NCBI GenBank assembly: GCA_003660865.1
Contig: QMVA01000084.1
Span: 1-6,503 of the forward strand
DNA: 6,503 nt
Direction of reading: 5' to 3'
From: Candidatus Nanohalarchaeota archaeon
GTDB lineage: Archaea > EX4484-52 > B79-G9
The translations under genes were made by a program, and so were the position numbers. Within the stretch, counting starts at the first letter, position 1. The number at the start of each line of letters is the position of its first letter. Under the pieces are notes generated by a model. That model worked only from the letters and a program-made list of their open reading frames with translations. It was not told the DNA's origin and did no database searches. Below are positions 5,064 through 6,503 of this stretch, one piece after another.

Positions 5064-6320
5064 ATGCAAATAATTGACACTGCCAAAACGATACTAAAAA
5101 CAGGATACGTCTGCGACAACTGCCTTGGCCGGCAATTCGCACAACTCCTTTCTGGCTACACAAACAAAGACCGCGGCAAAGCAATCCGCTTAATCCTTGC
5201 AATGCAGGCTGAGCTGGATGACGAGAAAATCAGCGCCGTCAACTTTAGCGGGCTAACTTTCAGAAACAAAAAAATCAAGTCAGAAAAAGCAACATGCTGC
5301 GTATGCGAAGGACTCTTCGAGAATCTTCCCAAAATCTCAAAAAAAATACTAAAAGAAATACATGATCTCGAATATGACACCTTCCACATAGGCGTAAGAC
5401 TCTCAGACAGCCTCCTGAAAAATGAGGAAAGCCTCTGGGAAACGTCAGGCATCGATACCACAGAATCAATAAAAAAAGAACTCACAAGAGAGATAGGAAA
5501 ACTCATCCAGAAAAAAACAAAAAAAGAAGTAGACCTGAAAACTCCCAACATCGTAATACTTCTCAACCTCGACAAAAACGCAATCGAGCTAACCATCAAC
5601 TCATTATACATCTATGGCAGGTACAAAAAATACGTAAAAATCCCGCAAACTAAACACTACTGCCCCTACTGCCATGGCAATGGCTGCGACAAATGCAACT
5701 GGCGCGGCCTCACCTATGATACAAGCGTCCAGCAGCTTATTGCAGAGCCGATACTTGAAGCAACCGGCGGGATAGATACAAAATTCCATGGTCAGGGCCG
5801 CGAAGACATAGACGTCCTGTGCCTCGGGTGGCGCCCCTTCGTAATAGAGGTCATAGAACCAGCAAAAAGACAGCTCAACCTAAAAAAACTAAAAACAACA
5901 ATCAACAAAACCTGTAAAGACAAAATTGAAATAGACAGCCTAAGATATTCAACCAAAAAAGAACTTCAGAACCTAAAAAGCATTCACCCCGACAAGACAT
6001 ACCTTCTCACCCTAAAGCCAAAAAAGCAAATAAAAGAAAAAGACCTTGAAAAACTAAACGCCCTTATAGGCACAATCACCCAGCAAACCCCGAATCGCGT
6101 AAAACACAGGAGAGCAGACATACAAAGAAAAAGAAAGATATACTCAGTAAAATACATAAAAACAAAAGACAACATCCTGAAAGTAGAATTAAAGACACAG
6201 GCCGGGCTCTATATAAAAGAACTGGCAACCGGTGACGACGGACGGACAGAGCCATCAATCAACGCCCTTCTCGCAACAGAAATAGAGGTGCTTGACCTCA
6301 CAGTACTGAAAGTATACTAA
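5064..6320 (+). CDS. pus10: tRNA pseudouridine synthase Pus10 (Psi54/Psi55)
   Basis: A 418-aa protein with full Pus10 architecture. Known role: archaeal Pus10 converts U54 and U55 in the T-psi-C arm of tRNA, replacing bacterial TruB. N-terminal THUMP-containing region: C17-x2-C20 in VCDNCLGRQ and C78/C79/C81 in CCVCEG form a zinc site. A second Cys cluster, C200-x2-C203 and C208-x2-C211 in CPYCHGNGCDKC, precedes the catalytic domain. The catalytic motif GREDID is at 245-250 and contains the essential Asp, followed by RPFVIEV. The C-terminus has RVKHRRADI (345-353), AGLYIKEL (380-387) and GDDGRTEPSINALL (390-403), all diagnostic of the family. The stretch after GREDID reads DVLCLGWRPF, whereas I recall DVRMLGxGRPF as usual, so one residue is missing and the Arg is changed; activity should still be expected because the rest is intact. 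It is transcribed divergently from the archaeosortase cluster and has no functional tie to it. Confidence 0.95.
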   Translation: MQIIDTAKTILKTGYVCDNCLGRQFAQLLSGYTNKDRGKAIRLILAMQAELDDEKISAVNFSGLTFRNKKIKSEKATCCVCEGLFENLPKISKKILKEIHDLEYDTFHIGVRLSDSLLKNEESLWETSGIDTTESIKKELTREIGKLIQKKTKKEVDLKTPNIVILLNLDKNAIELTINSLYIYGRYKKYVKIPQTKHYCPYCHGNGCDKCNWRGLTYDTSVQQLIAEPILEATGGIDTKFHGQGREDIDVLCLGWRPFVIEVIEPAKRQLNLKKLKTTINKTCKDKIEIDSLRYSTKKELQNLKSIHPDKTYLLTLKPKKQIKEKDLEKLNALIGTITQQTPNRVKHRRADIQRKRKIYSVKYIKTKDNILKVELKTQAGLYIKELATGDDGRTEPSINALLATEIEVLDLTVLKVY

Positions 6321-6354
6321 AATACACCAAAAAAACACATTCCACACCCACGGG

Positions 6355-6363
6355 ATATATAAA
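6355..6363 (+). promoter_or_regulatory. TATA box of the truncated last gene
   Basis: ATATATAAA, the best TATA match in the window, is centred about 28 nt before the ATG at 6387. A leaderless transcript, independent of pus10, is predicted. Confidence 0.65.
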
Positions 6364-6386
6364 CAACTTCTACACGTAATTTACAC

Positions 6387-6503
6387 ATGGCAAACCAACA
6401 ACTTGCAAAATACATCAAAGAAAACACACAAAAAGGCTACACCTTAGAGCAGCTAAGAAAAGTAATACTGGATGAGGGTTATACCGGCGAAGATTTTGAC
6501 AAG
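6387..6503 (+). CDS. Unidentified protein, N-terminal 39 residues only (runs off the window)
   Basis: An open frame from ATG 6387 to the window edge without a stop. The visible part is hydrophilic and helical: a LAKYIKENTQKGYTLEQLR helix-turn segment followed by KVILDEGYTGEDFDK. This looks like the small helical module (two to three helices, 'I-x-x-x-x-x-KGY-x-x-x-x-I/L-x-x-x-L-x-x-x-GY') that I recall at the ends of many DPANN-type archaeal membrane and regulatory proteins. The rest of the protein, and so its function, cannot be seen. The strong TATA box upstream supports the start. Confidence 0.65.
   Translation, partial: MANQQLAKYIKENTQKGYTLEQLRKVILDEGYTGEDFDK

Noticed and set aside
6321..6386. 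A possible small RNA or hairpin between pus10 and the last gene
   Set aside because: The 66-nt gap contains only an A/C-rich stretch and the TATA box. I see no inverted repeat, tRNA-like fold or terminator.

Overview
The window is almost certainly archaeal. It carries Pus10 (in prokaryotes essentially an archaeal enzyme), two archaeosortase/exosortase-fold proteins, a small archaeal-type GalT, and promoters with a TATA box centred about 27-29 nt upstream of the start codon, as expected for leaderless archaeal transcripts. A helical 'YIKENxxKGYTLEQLR' start in the last gene and a 'CxNDSDC' Cys-rich membrane protein are styles I associate with DPANN or related small-genome archaea. That lineage call is inference, not proof. 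No tRNA, rRNA, CRISPR array or transposase is visible, and no gene-free stretch exceeds 300 bases.

Layout. Rightward: galT-like nucleotidylyltransferase (47-1012), a large archaeosortase (1065-2015), and an OB-fold plus HD-domain YhaM-like nuclease (2062-3021). Each has its own TATA box and looks singly transcribed. Leftward: a likely operon running from 4962 down to 3042. In transcription order it holds a secreted beta-sandwich protein with a C-terminal sorting-signal-like tail (4962-4411), a 37-aa desulforedoxin-like zinc/iron-knuckle protein (4405-4292), a compact second archaeosortase (4257-3583), and a membrane protein with a six-Cys extracytoplasmic domain (3575-3042). Rightward again and divergent: pus10 (5064-6320), then the first 39 codons of an unidentified gene (6387 to the window edge).

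How the genes fit together. The most interesting part is the leftward cluster. A protein with signal peptide, extracellular domain and a tripartite C-terminus (SPGLGA motif, hydrophobic helix, basic cluster) lies two genes upstream of an archaeosortase carrying the Cys/Arg/His triad. This looks like a dedicated sortase-substrate pair with an unusual PGL-type recognition motif. A second archaeosortase of a different subclass (LCSGL rather than DCVGWKS around the catalytic Cys) lies about 1.6 kb away on the other strand without an obvious substrate. galT, the nuclease and pus10 are housekeeping functions and seem only to be neighbours.

Composition. The + strand is C-rich over G both where genes run rightward and where they run leftward, so the skew does not follow gene direction. 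About 3361-3660 is a markedly AT-rich patch (about 26% G+C by hand count of 3361-3600) in which this skew disappears. It covers the start of the Cys-rich membrane gene and the odd basic tail of the compact archaeosortase.
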